A DNA stretch of 34,352 nucleotides from SM23-28-2 sp964512285 (GTDB taxonomy: Bacteria; Chloroflexota; Dehalococcoidia; SM23-28-2), in contig CAZEJO010000016.1 in assembly GCA_964512285.1 (NCBI GenBank), forward strand, positions 1 through 34,352. Reading direction: 5' to 3'. A model generated the notes under the pieces. It was not told the DNA's origin, ran no database searches, and worked only from the letters and a program-made list of their open reading frames with translations. Below are positions 24,106 through 31,983 of this stretch, in pieces. How positions within the stretch are numbered: position 1 is the stretch's first letter; each line of letters opens with the position of its first letter. The translations under genes were made by a program, and so were the position numbers.

Positions 24106-25629
24106 TCAGCGGCTTTGCTGGAGGATCATGCTCGCCACCGTTCGCCCTCCCAGCATGCAGCCGGCGTAGCCGTGGCCGAATAGGGTGTTCGCTCCCACCA
24201 TCCACAGGCCGGGCACCTCCGTCTGGTAGGGGACGCGGGCCGACATGGACTGGTCGAGGGCGTGTTCCAGGCCGTAGCTGGTGCCGCCGCTGGACAGCGT
24301 GAAGCGCTCCTGGGTAAGGGGGCTGGCGGACTCCTGCCACACCACCCTGCGGATGAAGCCCGGCATCATCTCCTCCACCACCCTCAGCATCCTCTCCTCC
24401 ATCTCCCGTCTGGCGGCCAGGTAGGGAGGCGTGTGGCGATAACGGCCGCCGCTCGCCGGGCCCTGGGAGACGCCCCAGGTCTGGGGCTGGGCAGGAGCTA
24501 CGCTCATGAGCTGGAGGTTGGTGTAGCCTCTGGGGGCGATGTTCTCGCTCTGCGGGTCCTTAAGGGACGCTACGAGCATGAACACGGCTGGCCTATCGGG
24601 GAAGCGGCCCTCGTAGCAGGCGGCGAACTGTTCCTCCATGTCGTAGGCCGGCATCAGGCCGATGTTCGTTTTTGGCAGCCCCAGCTCCGATGGGTCTACC
24701 TCCATGGCCATGTAGATGATGAACAGGGGAAGGGCCATGCGATAGTCTTTGACTCGGTGCGCGAGGTCGGGGCTGAGGTGCTCCTCGCCCACCATCTCCA
24801 GGAAGGTACGCTTGGCATCCGCGTTGGATAGGACGATCGACGCCCGCAGCTCCTCGCCGCTGGCCATCTCTACGCCTACCGCCTGCCCGCGTTCGATGAT
24901 GATCCGCTCCACCTTCGAGCGCAGGCGCACCTCGCCGCCGCCGTCCTCGATAACCGACAGGAGGGCGTCCACTATCGGGCGACCGCCGCCGCGTACGAAG
25001 TAGGCGCCCCCTATGTAGTGATCGACGACCGTGGCGTGAGTGACCGCCGGCGCCTTGCTCGGCGGGGCGGCGTAGATGCCGCACAGGGCGGCCAGCACGT
25101 GGCTCAGACGGTGGCTAGCCTCCACCGCATCGAAGACCTCGGCCAGGGTACATTGGCTCGCTGGCTTGCCCAGCAACTGTTGCAGCGGCTGACGCCGGCC
25201 GGCTGGAGCCCGACCGGCGGTTGTGATCAGAAAGTCAATGTAGCGGTCAATGGCCTGGGCCTCCTGGGGGAAGGTCTCTTGCAGGCGCTGGCGGTAGCGT
25301 TCCCAGCCCACCGGCGTGTGGAACACTAGGTCGGGCAGGTGCAGGGTATCGAAGCTGTCCTGGTCCATCGGCAGGAACTCCACCCGATCAGCGACACCGA
25401 GCTGCTCCAGAAGGGTGGGGAAGAACTCTCCTGGGCCGCAGTTGCCGATGTAATGGAAGCCGACGTCGAAGTCGAACATCTTCTTGCGGCGGAAGGTCGA
25501 TGCGTTGCCGCCGGGTAGGAAGTGCTGCTCCAGAACCAGAGGGCGCACGCCTCCCTTGGCCAGGAAGGCGGCCGCGGTCAGCCCGCCGATGCCCGATCCG
25601 ATAACGATAGCGTCGTGTTGCTCAGCCAT
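24106..25629 (-). CDS. Retinol saturase/phytoene desaturase-like FAD oxidoreductase
   Basis: The 507-residue flavoprotein has the N-terminal dinucleotide fold IVIGSGIGGLTAAAFLAKGG (8-27), followed by VLEQHFLPGGNASTF. The C-terminal FAD segment is GLWMVGANTLFGHGYAGCML. These fit the CrtI/retinol-saturase family, which desaturates or saturates polyene or other hydrophobic substrates. AYFVRGGGRPIVDALLSVIE near 204-223 is another family signature. ATG at 25629 is preceded by GGGGAAA. No other carotenoid genes are in the window, so the true substrate is open. It follows the HdrD-like gene by 56 bases, possibly taking electrons from that protein. Confidence 0.87.
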   Translation of the reverse strand: MAEQHDAIVIGSGIGGLTAAAFLAKGGVRPLVLEQHFLPGGNASTFRRKKMFDFDVGFHYIGNCGPGEFFPTLLEQLGVADRVEFLPMDQDSFDTLHLPDLVFHTPVGWERYRQRLQETFPQEAQAIDRYIDFLITTAGRAPAGRRQPLQQLLGKPASQCTLAEVFDAVEASHRLSHVLAALCGIYAAPPSKAPAVTHATVVDHYIGGAYFVRGGGRPIVDALLSVIEDGGGEVRLRSKVERIIIERGQAVGVEMASGEELRASIVLSNADAKRTFLEMVGEEHLSPDLAHRVKDYRMALPLFIIYMAMEVDPSELGLPKTNIGLMPAYDMEEQFAACYEGRFPDRPAVFMLVASLKDPQSENIAPRGYTNLQLMSVAPAQPQTWGVSQGPASGGRYRHTPPYLAARREMEERMLRVVEEMMPGFIRRVVWQESASPLTQERFTLSSGGTSYGLEHALDQSMSARVPYQTEVPGLWMVGANTLFGHGYAGCMLGGRTVASMILQQSR

Positions 25630-25685
25630 GACCGTTTCCCCTTTCCCTCAGCGAAGCCGTGCCAAGCAAACGGCAGAAGGGGCCA

Positions 25686-26696
25686 TCACTTTCCGCGCGT
25701 GGGAGCGGGAAGCTCCCCCAGCGCCATGCGGACGAGCTCGATAATGTGATAGTTGCCAAGGCCTCGCGTCTTCACATCCTGGACCATCGTGCTTCGGCAC
25801 ACGGGACACAGATAGCACATCGCCTCCGCTCCTGCTTTCTGGGCATCGTCCAGATTGCGGGCGCGAAGAGCGGGCGCCGCTTCCGGTTGCAGGATTGTCA
25901 CCGCCCCGGAGCAGCACAGCGCGTTCTCTCGATCGTATTGCCGCTCGACCCGCTCCACGCCGATCCGCTCCAGGATGGCATCCACTGCCTCCTCCTTGGC
26001 TGGAGACAGCCGCGAGGCGCAGGGCCGCTGATACGCGACCCGAAGGTGGAGAGGCGTGATATCTTCGCTATGAGCGTCAAGGTAATCGCGCAGATATTCG
26101 ACAAAGTGGACGGGGCGGAAAGGCACCGTGATGCCCATCTGGGGCACCCTATCGACTAGCATGCTGTAGCAGTCGTCGTGGATGAGGATGACCTCCTCGG
26201 CGCCGGTGGCGGCCAGGTTATCGACGAACTTCTGGGCATGGCGCTCGGTAACCGAGGGCGCGCCCAGGTGGTCGAAGAGGATGTAGCAGAAGAAGTGCCG
26301 CCCCTTCACCACCGGAAGCCCCTCGAACAGCCGCCCCTGGAACAGGTCGGGGTCGCTGCCGCTGAAGACGCAGGCAGACAGGACCTGCCCTTTGGTCTCT
26401 GTCACCCTCACCTCCGTGCTGACGGCGAACGTGGCCTCCTGGCTAGCGATCATCTGCGGTGGCACCTTCAGGGAACCGAATTGCTCCTGACGCTCCATGA
26501 TGAGATCGAGCGGCCGGGCATCGGTAGGGCAGTACTCGTTGCAGGCGAAGCAGGTGATGCAGGCCGACAGGATGGGCGCCTCTCGCCCGGCGATAAGCTC
26601 GTCGATCTCGAAGGCGGCACGCTCCTTGTCGTAGTCCACATACAGGCAACGCACCAGGCAATCGCCGCAGCGGTCGCAACGCGTTTCATCAAACAT
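25686..26696 (-). CDS. HdrD/GlpC-like Fe-S protein with ferredoxin and CCG domains
   Basis: The 336-residue protein has two N-terminal [4Fe-4S] motifs, CDRCGDCLVRC (Cys7, 10, 13, 17) and CITCFACNEYCP (Cys46, 49, 52, 56). The C-terminal part has QRPCASR, ALCCSG and CYLCPVC, a single good CCG-type cluster site. An earlier CCG-like half (IHDDCYSML) is degenerate. It resembles subunits of heterodisulfide-reductase-like and glycerol-3-phosphate dehydrogenase complexes that pass electrons to flavoproteins. It is distinct from the hdrCB-like gene at 7564-8760. It leads the minus-strand cluster, and the divergent ThDP enzyme begins 358 bases away. Electron partners are unknown. Confidence 0.82.
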   Translation of the reverse strand: MFDETRCDRCGDCLVRCLYVDYDKERAAFEIDELIAGREAPILSACITCFACNEYCPTDARPLDLIMERQEQFGSLKVPPQMIASQEATFAVSTEVRVTETKGQVLSACVFSGSDPDLFQGRLFEGLPVVKGRHFFCYILFDHLGAPSVTERHAQKFVDNLAATGAEEVILIHDDCYSMLVDRVPQMGITVPFRPVHFVEYLRDYLDAHSEDITPLHLRVAYQRPCASRLSPAKEEAVDAILERIGVERVERQYDRENALCCSGAVTILQPEAAPALRARNLDDAQKAGAEAMCYLCPVCRSTMVQDVKTRGLGNYHIIELVRMALGELPAPTRGK

Positions 26697-26883
26697 CTTT
26701 GGACCCCCTTTGAAGCCTTCACGGCCGGACTGCAGTGAGGCTCCTCCATACTATCCTGCCGACGCGGAGTCCGTCCAGAGTGGAGAGACGATCCGCCCGA
26801 AGGACTCGATGCGCTGGCCCTCCGCCAGTAACTGGTTCATGATTGGTGGGTTCCGGGCTCCCGGCTCCCGGGTTCACGCAGAA

Positions 26884-26944
26884 CCCCAGCCTGAAGGCTG
26901 AGGCATGGGGAGGCGAATCCGATGCCCCCGCCTTCAGGCGGGGG
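26884..26944. mobile_element. Paired hairpins resembling an IS200/IS605-type end remnant
   Basis: The first hairpin (26884-26903) has an arm AGCCT, GA loop, AGGCT core extended by flanking C/G pairs. The second (26925-26944) is a perfect CCCCCGCC, TTCA loop, GGCGGGGG stem of 8 bp. Their centres GCCTGAAGGC and GCCTTCAGGC are exact reverse complements. Such subterminal hairpins are typical of IS200/IS605-family ends and derived mini-elements. No transposase is nearby, so this would be a solo remnant. A simple regulatory hairpin pair is the alternative. Confidence 0.4.
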
Positions 26945-27015
26945 TCGAGAATCAAGCCACCAACGGTGTAATGGCCCTCCCCCAGGGAAGTGCATCGTCA
27001 AGGCCCCCCGCTGGT

Positions 27016-27021
27016 TATAAT
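27016..27021 (+). promoter_or_regulatory. Candidate -10 element (TATAAT) for the ThDP enzyme gene
   Basis: Perfect -10 hexamer 33 bases upstream of the ATG at 27055. No strong -35 hexamer is visible at 16-18 bases upstream, where the sequence is C-rich. Confidence 0.45.
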
Positions 27022-27054
27022 AGTGGCCGTAGGTGGCAGAAGGAGGGTGACTCG

Positions 27055-28758
27055 ATGGCGGAGATGAGCGGCAAGCAGGCCCTGATGGAGCAGTTGGCGG
27101 CCGAGGGCGTGCAGTACGTCTTCGGCAACCCCGGCACCACCGAGCAGCCTTTCATGGACATCCTTCAGGACTACCCCCAGATTCAGTACGTTCTCGCCCT
27201 CCAGGAAGCGACTGCAGTCGGCATGGCCGATGCCTACGCCTGGGCCTCTGGTCGGCCCGCCTTCGTCCAGTTGCACGTCGCCCCCGGTTTGGGCAACGCC
27301 ATGGGTATGCTCTACAACGCCTACTGCGTGGGCACGCCGCTCGTGGTCTACGCTGGCCAGCACGAGGCCAGGGGGGTGATTCAGGAGATCATCCTGGCCG
27401 GCGACCTGGTGAGCATGGCGCGGCCCCTCACAAAGTGGTCCGTGGAGGTACAGGACGCCGCCGACATCCCCACCGTGCTCCGGCGTGCCTTCAAGGCGGC
27501 CGCTGAACCGCCGCGCGGCCCGGTCTTCATCTCTATCCCCCTGAACGTGATGGACCAAACCGCCGAGATGACCATCGCCCCGGCAACCTATCCCCGCTGG
27601 CGGATGCGCCCCGACCCGCAGGCGGTGGCAGAAGCAGCAGACCTCTTGGCCGCCGCTCAGTCGCCGGTGATCGTCGTCGGTGACGGCGTGGCTCTGTCCG
27701 GCGCCATGGAGGAAGCCGTTCAGCTAGCCGAGCTTGTTGGCGCTCAGGTGTATGGCACCTTCTCCAGCGAACTTGCCTTCCCCACCGATCACCCCCTCTA
27801 TCGGGGGCTGGTGAACATCATCCGCGAGGCGGGCCTGCGCACTCAACTGGCAACAGCCGATGTGCTGCTCATCATAGGGGCACCCGCCTTTCGCGTTGTC
27901 TATTCCATGCCCCAACCTCTCTTCGCTGCCCAGACCAAGGTCATCCAGATAGACGCCAGCTCTTGGGAGCTGGCCAAGAACTGGCCGGCGACTCTGGCCA
28001 TCGTCGCCGACTCTCAGATGGCCCTGCGCGATCTGCTCCAGGTGCTGCCCTCGAAGCTCTCCGAGGCGGCTCGCCAGGCGGCCGCAGATCGCCTGCAGGC
28101 TGCCCGCCAGCAAAAGGAGCAGGCCCAGGAGTCCTTCGAGGCCGCCGCTCGCTCCACCTGGGACGCTGTGCCTATAACGGCGCCTCGCCTGATGAAGGGG
28201 CTGGCCGACTGCCTGGAGCCGGGCACGATCGTCTACGACGAGGCGATCACCGCCTCCGTCCACCTGGGCCATTATCTGAAGTTCAACCAGCCCGGGACCT
28301 ACTTCCAGGCGGCGGGCGGCGGTCTGGGCAGCGGCTTGCCCGGCGCCCTGGGTGTCAAGCTGGCTCGGCCCGACAGCCCCGTGCTGGCCGTAGTCGGCGA
28401 CGGCGCCGCCCTCTACACCATCCAGGCCCTCTGGACCGCCGCTCATCATCACATTCCCGTGACCTATGTCATCTGCAACAATCAGAGCTATCGCATCCTC
28501 AAGATCAACATGCTCCAGTACCTCGGCGAAGCGATGGCCGGTCGCAAGTTCGTCGGCATGGACCTCGTGGACCCCGTCCTCGACTTCGCCCAGATAGCCC
28601 AGGCCTTTGGCATCCGTGGCCAGCGCGTGGAGAGGCCAGAGGAGCTCGGCCCCGCGCTGCGTTCGGCTTTGCGTTCGGGCGAGCCCTCCCTGGTGGACGT
28701 GGTCATCGAAGGCAGCCTGAGACGAGGCCCACGCGGCCCGCAGGCGGCCAGCGTATGA
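27055..28758 (+). CDS. Thiamine-diphosphate-dependent decarboxylase, benzoylformate-decarboxylase/acetolactate-synthase-like
   Basis: The 567-residue protein has the three ThDP domains. The N-terminal part contains YVFGNPGTTEQPFMDIL (21-37) and ALQEATAVGMADAY with the catalytic Glu51. The central domain (about 185-330) is Rossmann-like. The C-terminal Mg2+/ThDP motif is VGDGAALYTIQALWTA at 446-461 with a closing CNNQSYRIL. The NPGTTE and VAPGLGNAMG segments are closest in pattern to benzoylformate decarboxylases, though this family also includes oxalyl-CoA and phenylpyruvate enzymes. ATG at 27055 is chosen for AGGAGG at 8 bases, against the longer frame from 26905. It would decarboxylate a 2-oxoacid non-oxidatively, unlike the Kor complex, which makes the acyl-CoA. 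Confidence 0.88.
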   Translation: MAEMSGKQALMEQLAAEGVQYVFGNPGTTEQPFMDILQDYPQIQYVLALQEATAVGMADAYAWASGRPAFVQLHVAPGLGNAMGMLYNAYCVGTPLVVYAGQHEARGVIQEIILAGDLVSMARPLTKWSVEVQDAADIPTVLRRAFKAAAEPPRGPVFISIPLNVMDQTAEMTIAPATYPRWRMRPDPQAVAEAADLLAAAQSPVIVVGDGVALSGAMEEAVQLAELVGAQVYGTFSSELAFPTDHPLYRGLVNIIREAGLRTQLATADVLLIIGAPAFRVVYSMPQPLFAAQTKVIQIDASSWELAKNWPATLAIVADSQMALRDLLQVLPSKLSEAARQAAADRLQAARQQKEQAQESFEAAARSTWDAVPITAPRLMKGLADCLEPGTIVYDEAITASVHLGHYLKFNQPGTYFQAAGGGLGSGLPGALGVKLARPDSPVLAVVGDGAALYTIQALWTAAHHHIPVTYVICNNQSYRILKINMLQYLGEAMAGRKFVGMDLVDPVLDFAQIAQAFGIRGQRVERPEELGPALRSALRSGEPSLVDVVIEGSLRRGPRGPQAASV

Positions 28759-28806
28759 CGGCGCGCTCATTTGCAGCCTGCCTCCGCTAAGCCCAGAGGG
28801 GCAGCC

Positions 28807-28828
28807 CAGTGGTTGCTCACAACCACTG
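28807..28828. terminator. Perfect 9-bp hairpin downstream of the ThDP enzyme gene
   Basis: CAGTGGTTG, loop CTCA, CAACCACTG is a perfect stem 48 bases after the stop at 28758. No T-run follows, so it could be a Rho-assisted terminator, an mRNA 3'-end stabiliser or a regulator site for the next gene, which starts at 28911. Confidence 0.4.
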
Positions 28829-28910
28829 CATCGGCTAGACTACCTCTGGCGGTTAGGTCCTGTGCCTCACCGCTTGGTTTTGGCCATTACCACGTTAGGG
28901 AGGGACAGAT

Positions 28911-30122
28911 ATGGATGCACAGGTGCTCGAAAGGGCAAAGGGGCACTTCGCGGAGCTGATCGAAGCGCAGCTGACGCGGATAGAGCGGATGAAGAAGGAT
29001 GAGGGGTGGGTTGACTACGAGAAAGTCAAACCCATCATCATCGGCGTGTGCTGGGGAGATGGCATTGGCCCCTACATCTGTCAGCAAACACAGAGGGTTC
29101 TCGAGTTCCTGCTCAAGCCAGAGATGGAGAGCGGGAGAGTGGTCTTTAGGAGCATTGAGGGACTGACCATCGAGAACCGAGCCGAGCACAAAAAGGCCAT
29201 TCCCGACGATGTGCTGGAGGAGCTCAAGCAGTGCCACGTCATCCTCAAGGCGCCCACCACAACGCCGCGCAAGGGAGACCCCTGGCCCAACATCGAGAGC
29301 GCCAACGTGGCTATGCGGAAGGAGCTGGACCTGTTTGCCAACGTCAGGCCGGTGAAGGTTCCGGAGCAGGGCATCGACTGGATGTTCTTCCGCGAAAACA
29401 CTGAGGGCGCTTACGCCCTGGGCAGCAACGGCATCAACGTCACGGACGACCTGGCCATCGACTTCACGGTGACCACCGCCCAGGGTGCCGAGCGGATCAT
29501 CCGCTTGGCCTTCGACTACGCCAAGAAGAGCGGTATCAACAAGGTGACCGTCGTCACCAAGGCCAACGTCATCAAGACCACAGACGGCAGGTTCCTCGAG
29601 GTCGCCCGCCAGGTCGCCAAGGACTACCCCGAGGTTGAATGGGACGACTGGTACATCGACATCATGACTGCCAAGCTGGTGGACCCCAAGCGGCGGACGC
29701 AGTTCCGGGTCATGGCGCTGCCCAACCTCTACGGCGACATCCTGACCGACGAGGCGGCGGAGTTCCAGGGTGGCGTGGGAACTGCCGGCAGCGCCAACAT
29801 CGGCAAGCGCTATGGTATGTTCGAGGCCATCCACGGCAGCGCCCCCCGCATGGTCAACGAAGGCCGCTTGGAGTACGCTGACCCCTGCAGCCTTATCCGG
29901 GCGGGGGCTATGATGCTCAACCACATCGGCTTCGCCGACCGCGGCAAGAAGCTGGAGATGGCCCTCGATATCTGCGGCAATTTCGAGCAGAAGCTGGTAG
30001 TGACCGGCCGACCCACCGGCGCCAAGGGCTCCGAGCTCTGCGACTACATCATGGAGACCATCCAGGACCCCAACCTGGAGAAGCGCTGGCAAAGCTACCA
30101 ACCCGAGACTAAGGCCGCCTAA
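28911..30122 (+). CDS. Isocitrate/isopropylmalate dehydrogenase family enzyme, probably NAD-dependent isocitrate dehydrogenase
   Basis: The 403-residue decarboxylating dehydrogenase has the family GDGIGPYI motif near 49-56. The substrate loop ESANVAMRKELDLFANVRP (S-x-N-x5-R pattern) fits isocitrate more than isopropylmalate. The Mg2+/substrate segment LPNLYGDILTDEAAEFQGG and the cofactor region FEAIHGSAPR follow. ATG at 28911 is preceded by GGGAGGG. It oxidises isocitrate to 2-oxoglutarate with NAD(P)H formation; NAD use is suggested only by similarity to NAD-type sequences. 2-Oxoglutarate is a plausible substrate for the Kor complex encoded earlier. It has its own terminator-like hairpin at 30176-30216. 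Homoisocitrate or tartrate relatives are the main alternatives. Confidence 0.88.
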   Translation: MDAQVLERAKGHFAELIEAQLTRIERMKKDEGWVDYEKVKPIIIGVCWGDGIGPYICQQTQRVLEFLLKPEMESGRVVFRSIEGLTIENRAEHKKAIPDDVLEELKQCHVILKAPTTTPRKGDPWPNIESANVAMRKELDLFANVRPVKVPEQGIDWMFFRENTEGAYALGSNGINVTDDLAIDFTVTTAQGAERIIRLAFDYAKKSGINKVTVVTKANVIKTTDGRFLEVARQVAKDYPEVEWDDWYIDIMTAKLVDPKRRTQFRVMALPNLYGDILTDEAAEFQGGVGTAGSANIGKRYGMFEAIHGSAPRMVNEGRLEYADPCSLIRAGAMMLNHIGFADRGKKLEMALDICGNFEQKLVVTGRPTGAKGSELCDYIMETIQDPNLEKRWQSYQPETKAA

Positions 30123-30175
30123 GAGAGCCCACCTACCGAAATAGGAAAGACCTGCGCGCCGAAGCGTCGCTGAGG

Positions 30176-30216
30176 GGCGGGCGCACTATCCACGCTGGTT
30201 CGTGGAAGCGCCCGCC
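30176..30216 (+). terminator. Terminator-like hairpin after the dehydrogenase gene
   Basis: A 9-bp perfect arm pair GGCGGGCGC (30176-30184) and GCGCCCGCC (30208-30216) encloses an inner CCACG/CGTGG stem (30190-30194, 30201-30205). A T-containing stretch (TTGCCATTT) follows. It begins 53 bases after the stop at 30122. The T-tract is imperfect. Confidence 0.6.
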
Positions 30217-30308
30217 TTGCCATTTAGAAACGCACTCGCCTATGCTCAGTCCACCTGCAGCGGCTTCCCTCGCGACCGCCTTGTCAATTACCATATGCGC
30301 GGCAGTTG

Positions 30309-30335
30309 CTTTCCCCCGGCGGCTCTGGGGGGAAG
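30309..30335 (+). promoter_or_regulatory. Leader hairpin upstream of the SDR gene
   Basis: CTTTCCCCC pairs with GGGGGGAAG across a 9-base loop, with one T-G wobble. It ends 39 bases before the ATG at 30375, upstream of the GGGAGG ribosome binding site. Function unknown; it may be a weak terminator or an mRNA-stability element. Confidence 0.35.
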
Positions 30336-30374
30336 GCTGGCAGGGTTGTTCCCAGGCAGATGGGAGGCACAACG

Positions 30375-31178
30375 ATGAGGCTGCGCGATAGGACAGCGAT
30401 CGTGACGGGCGCCTCCGCCGGCATCGGCCGCGAGGCAGCGCGCCTGTTCGCCCGCGCCGGGGCCAACGTGGTGCTGGCGTCGCGGAACGTCGAGGCTCTG
30501 GCGCGAGTCGCCCAGGAGCTTGAGCCCTACCGCGGGCGCTCCCTGGCGGTTCCCACCGACGTGACGGACCCCGAGGCGGTGGAGGCGATGGTGAAGGCGG
30601 CCGCCGAGCAGTTCGGCAGCGTCGATATCCTGGTGAACAACGCCGGTCTCGGCCTGTACGCCAGCCTCGTCGACGGCAGCATGGAGAACGTCCGCCGTCT
30701 GTTCGAGCTGAACGTCTTCGGCGCGCTCAACTGCATTCGAGCGGTGGCGCCGTATATGAAGGAGCAGCGGCGGGGCCAGATCATCAACGTCTCCTCGATA
30801 GCGGGGAAGATAGCTGCGCCCTACGAAGGGGCCTACGCCGCCACCAAGTTCGCCCTCACCGCCATCTCCGACGCCGTGCGCCTGGAGCTTCGCGACCACG
30901 GCATCACGGTCATCACCGTCTACCCCGGGCCGATTGGGACGGCGTTCCGCGATAACGCCCTCAAGGAGATCGAGCCGCCCACGGCCTATCGGGCCTTGCG
31001 CCGCATACCGCCCGTGCGCGTGGCCGAGGCCATCGTCAAGGCGGCGCGCGCCGAGCGGCCGGAGGTGTACGTCACCTGGTTCGACCGAGGGGCCGTGATG
31101 CTAAAGGGCATCTCGCCTCGCTTCATCGACTGGGGGATGCGCCGGTTCTACCTGCGGCGGCGGGGGGAGCGGGGGTAG
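30375..31178 (+). CDS. Short-chain dehydrogenase/reductase
   Basis: The 267-residue enzyme is a classical SDR. The cofactor motif TGASAGIG is at 11-18, DILVNNAG at 84-91, and the catalytic set is Ser141, Tyr154 and Lys158 in SSIAG and YAATK. The C-terminal part ends in a basic segment (RRRGERG) and includes VMLKGISPRFIDWGMRRFYL, as in lipid-associated SDRs such as DltE/SadH-like proteins. ATG at 30375 follows GGGAGG; the longer frame to 30306 lies over the leader hairpin. Substrate not predictable. It is the last gene of the plus-strand block. Confidence 0.91.
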   Translation: MRLRDRTAIVTGASAGIGREAARLFARAGANVVLASRNVEALARVAQELEPYRGRSLAVPTDVTDPEAVEAMVKAAAEQFGSVDILVNNAGLGLYASLVDGSMENVRRLFELNVFGALNCIRAVAPYMKEQRRGQIINVSSIAGKIAAPYEGAYAATKFALTAISDAVRLELRDHGITVITVYPGPIGTAFRDNALKEIEPPTAYRALRRIPPVRVAEAIVKAARAERPEVYVTWFDRGAVMLKGISPRFIDWGMRRFYLRRRGERG

Positions 31179-31265
31179 GCGGCGGCCACAGCGGCACCGC
31201 GTGGGCATGGCACCGCCCGTCAGAAGACAAGCCGGAAACCGTGCTGGGCAGCTTCCTCGAAGGCT

Positions 31266-31631
31266 CTACTGCGTGTAAGCTTTCTCTTCAATGGGAATCG
31301 CGTCGAACCCGCGAGTCACGTGCCGCTCCCTGTCGACGTTTCTAACAAATAGGTTCACCCATGCAGGCGCATATTGAATTCGGGGCACCACCGGAAGAAC
31401 CGCAAACGCGCGCAAAGCGTCTCGAACCAAGTCTGAGACTCGAACACCGAGAGCATGTGCTGCTTCTCTTAGCTGGTCAACCTCTTCAGGCCTCATGCGG
31501 ACGGAAAGCACTACTGAGTCACCACGGGGGCCCACTTCCGCGACTTCCGGCGTCTCCTCCCATTCTTCGCCATCGTCCTTGTGCATCTCGAAATGCCGTG
31601 CCAAGTTCTTTTCACTAGCCTGTGTATCCAT
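31266..31631 (-). CDS. RHH/CopG-like antitoxin (BrnA-type position)
   Basis: The 121-residue protein has a ribbon-helix-helix core in SVVLSVRMRPEEVDQL and REAAHALGVRVSDLVRDAL (about 38-75), preceded by an acidic N-terminal arm and followed by a 45-residue tail. It is encoded directly after and overlapping by 17 bases the small toxin-like gene. In the BrnTA family the toxin gene comes first and the RHH antitoxin second, as here. Such antitoxins bind the toxin and repress the operon. ATG at 31631 has GGAGG 7 bases upstream. It lies in a less GC-biased zone. Confidence 0.72.
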   Translation of the reverse strand: MDTQASEKNLARHFEMHKDDGEEWEETPEVAEVGPRGDSVVLSVRMRPEEVDQLREAAHALGVRVSDLVRDALRAFAVLPVVPRIQYAPAWVNLFVRNVDRERHVTRGFDAIPIEEKAYTQ

Positions 31632-31908
31632 GTTGTCGCCTCCACTTTCCTTTCTCGTCTTTCGTGCTCGCCCATCCTGTGATCGGGCGCCAGCAGCCCG
31701 CCTCCTCTGTCGGGGCCAGTACGATCGTCACCATCGCGCCACCGTCGTCGGGCCCGACCATTTTATATGCTCCACGACGGCCCTTCTTGTTCTTCAGGAA
31801 GATGGGCCTACCACGCAAGACCGCATCGGCCCGTCTTGCCGAAATGCCGCGGTGCCAAAGCTTATCCAGGTTATCATCATCGAAGTGTAGCGAATCAATC
31901 CGAAGCAA
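31615..31908 (-). CDS. BrnT-like toxin, small RNase-fold protein
   Basis: The 97-residue protein starts from TTG at 31908. Its N-terminal HFDDDNLDKLWHRGIS, followed by ARRADAVLRGRPIFL, resembles the BrnT pattern (F-x-W-D-x-x-K-x-x-x-N-x-x-K-H-G-V-S-F then E-A-x-x-V-F-x-D). A basic C-terminal half contains GAYKMVGPDDGG and ITGWASTKDEKGKWR. BrnT toxins are RelE-fold ribonucleases that stop translation. The identification rests on pattern and on pairing with the overlapping RHH gene. No ribosome binding site is visible before the TTG. The DUF6941-like gene is divergent 75 bases away. Confidence 0.6.
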   Translation of the reverse strand: MLRIDSLHFDDDNLDKLWHRGISARRADAVLRGRPIFLKNKKGRRGAYKMVGPDDGGAMVTIVLAPTEEAGCWRPITGWASTKDEKGKWRRQHGYTG

Positions 31909-31912
31909 TGAC

Positions 31913-31941
31913 TTGACTCGTGCCGCTGACTTGCATACAAT
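31913..31941 (+). promoter_or_regulatory. Sigma-70-type promoter TTGACT-N17-TACAAT
   Basis: The -35 TTGACT (31913-31918, 5 of 6) and -10 TACAAT (31936-31941, 5 of 6) are separated by exactly 17 bases and lie 42 bases upstream of the ATG at 31984. This is the best promoter match in the window. A TACGAT/ATCGTA inverted repeat (31945-31966) just downstream could hold a regulator of this or the divergent toxin gene. Confidence 0.65.
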
Positions 31942-31944
31942 GTT

Positions 31945-31966
31945 TACGATGTCTACAAATATCGTA
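31945..31966. promoter_or_regulatory. Inverted repeat TACGAT-N10-ATCGTA, candidate operator
   Basis: Perfect 6-bp arms sit between the toxin start and the divergent small gene, overlapping the expected transcription start of the plus-strand promoter. RHH antitoxins often bind short palindromes near their own promoter, so autoregulation is a reasonable guess. Confidence 0.4.
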
Positions 31967-31983
31967 CAGCGAAAGGATCAGGA

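Larger units (their letters stand above)
26697..27054. other. Divergent intergenic region with hairpins and promoter-like sequence
   Basis: These 358 bases separate the divergent HdrD-like and ThDP-enzyme genes. They contain a GC-rich run with repeated CCGGGCTCCCGG-type segments (about 26850-26875), two hairpins at 26884-26944 with complementary loops (listed separately), and a TATAAT at 27016-27021 followed by AGGAGG at 27041-27046. An open plus-strand frame from 26905 continues into the ThDP gene, but its N-terminal 50 codons look non-coding. Confidence 0.5.

Noticed and set aside
27724..28770. Minus-strand open frame of 348 codons opposite the ThDP enzyme
   Set aside because: The plus strand encodes a complete ThDP enzyme with all catalytic motifs; the minus frame has none.
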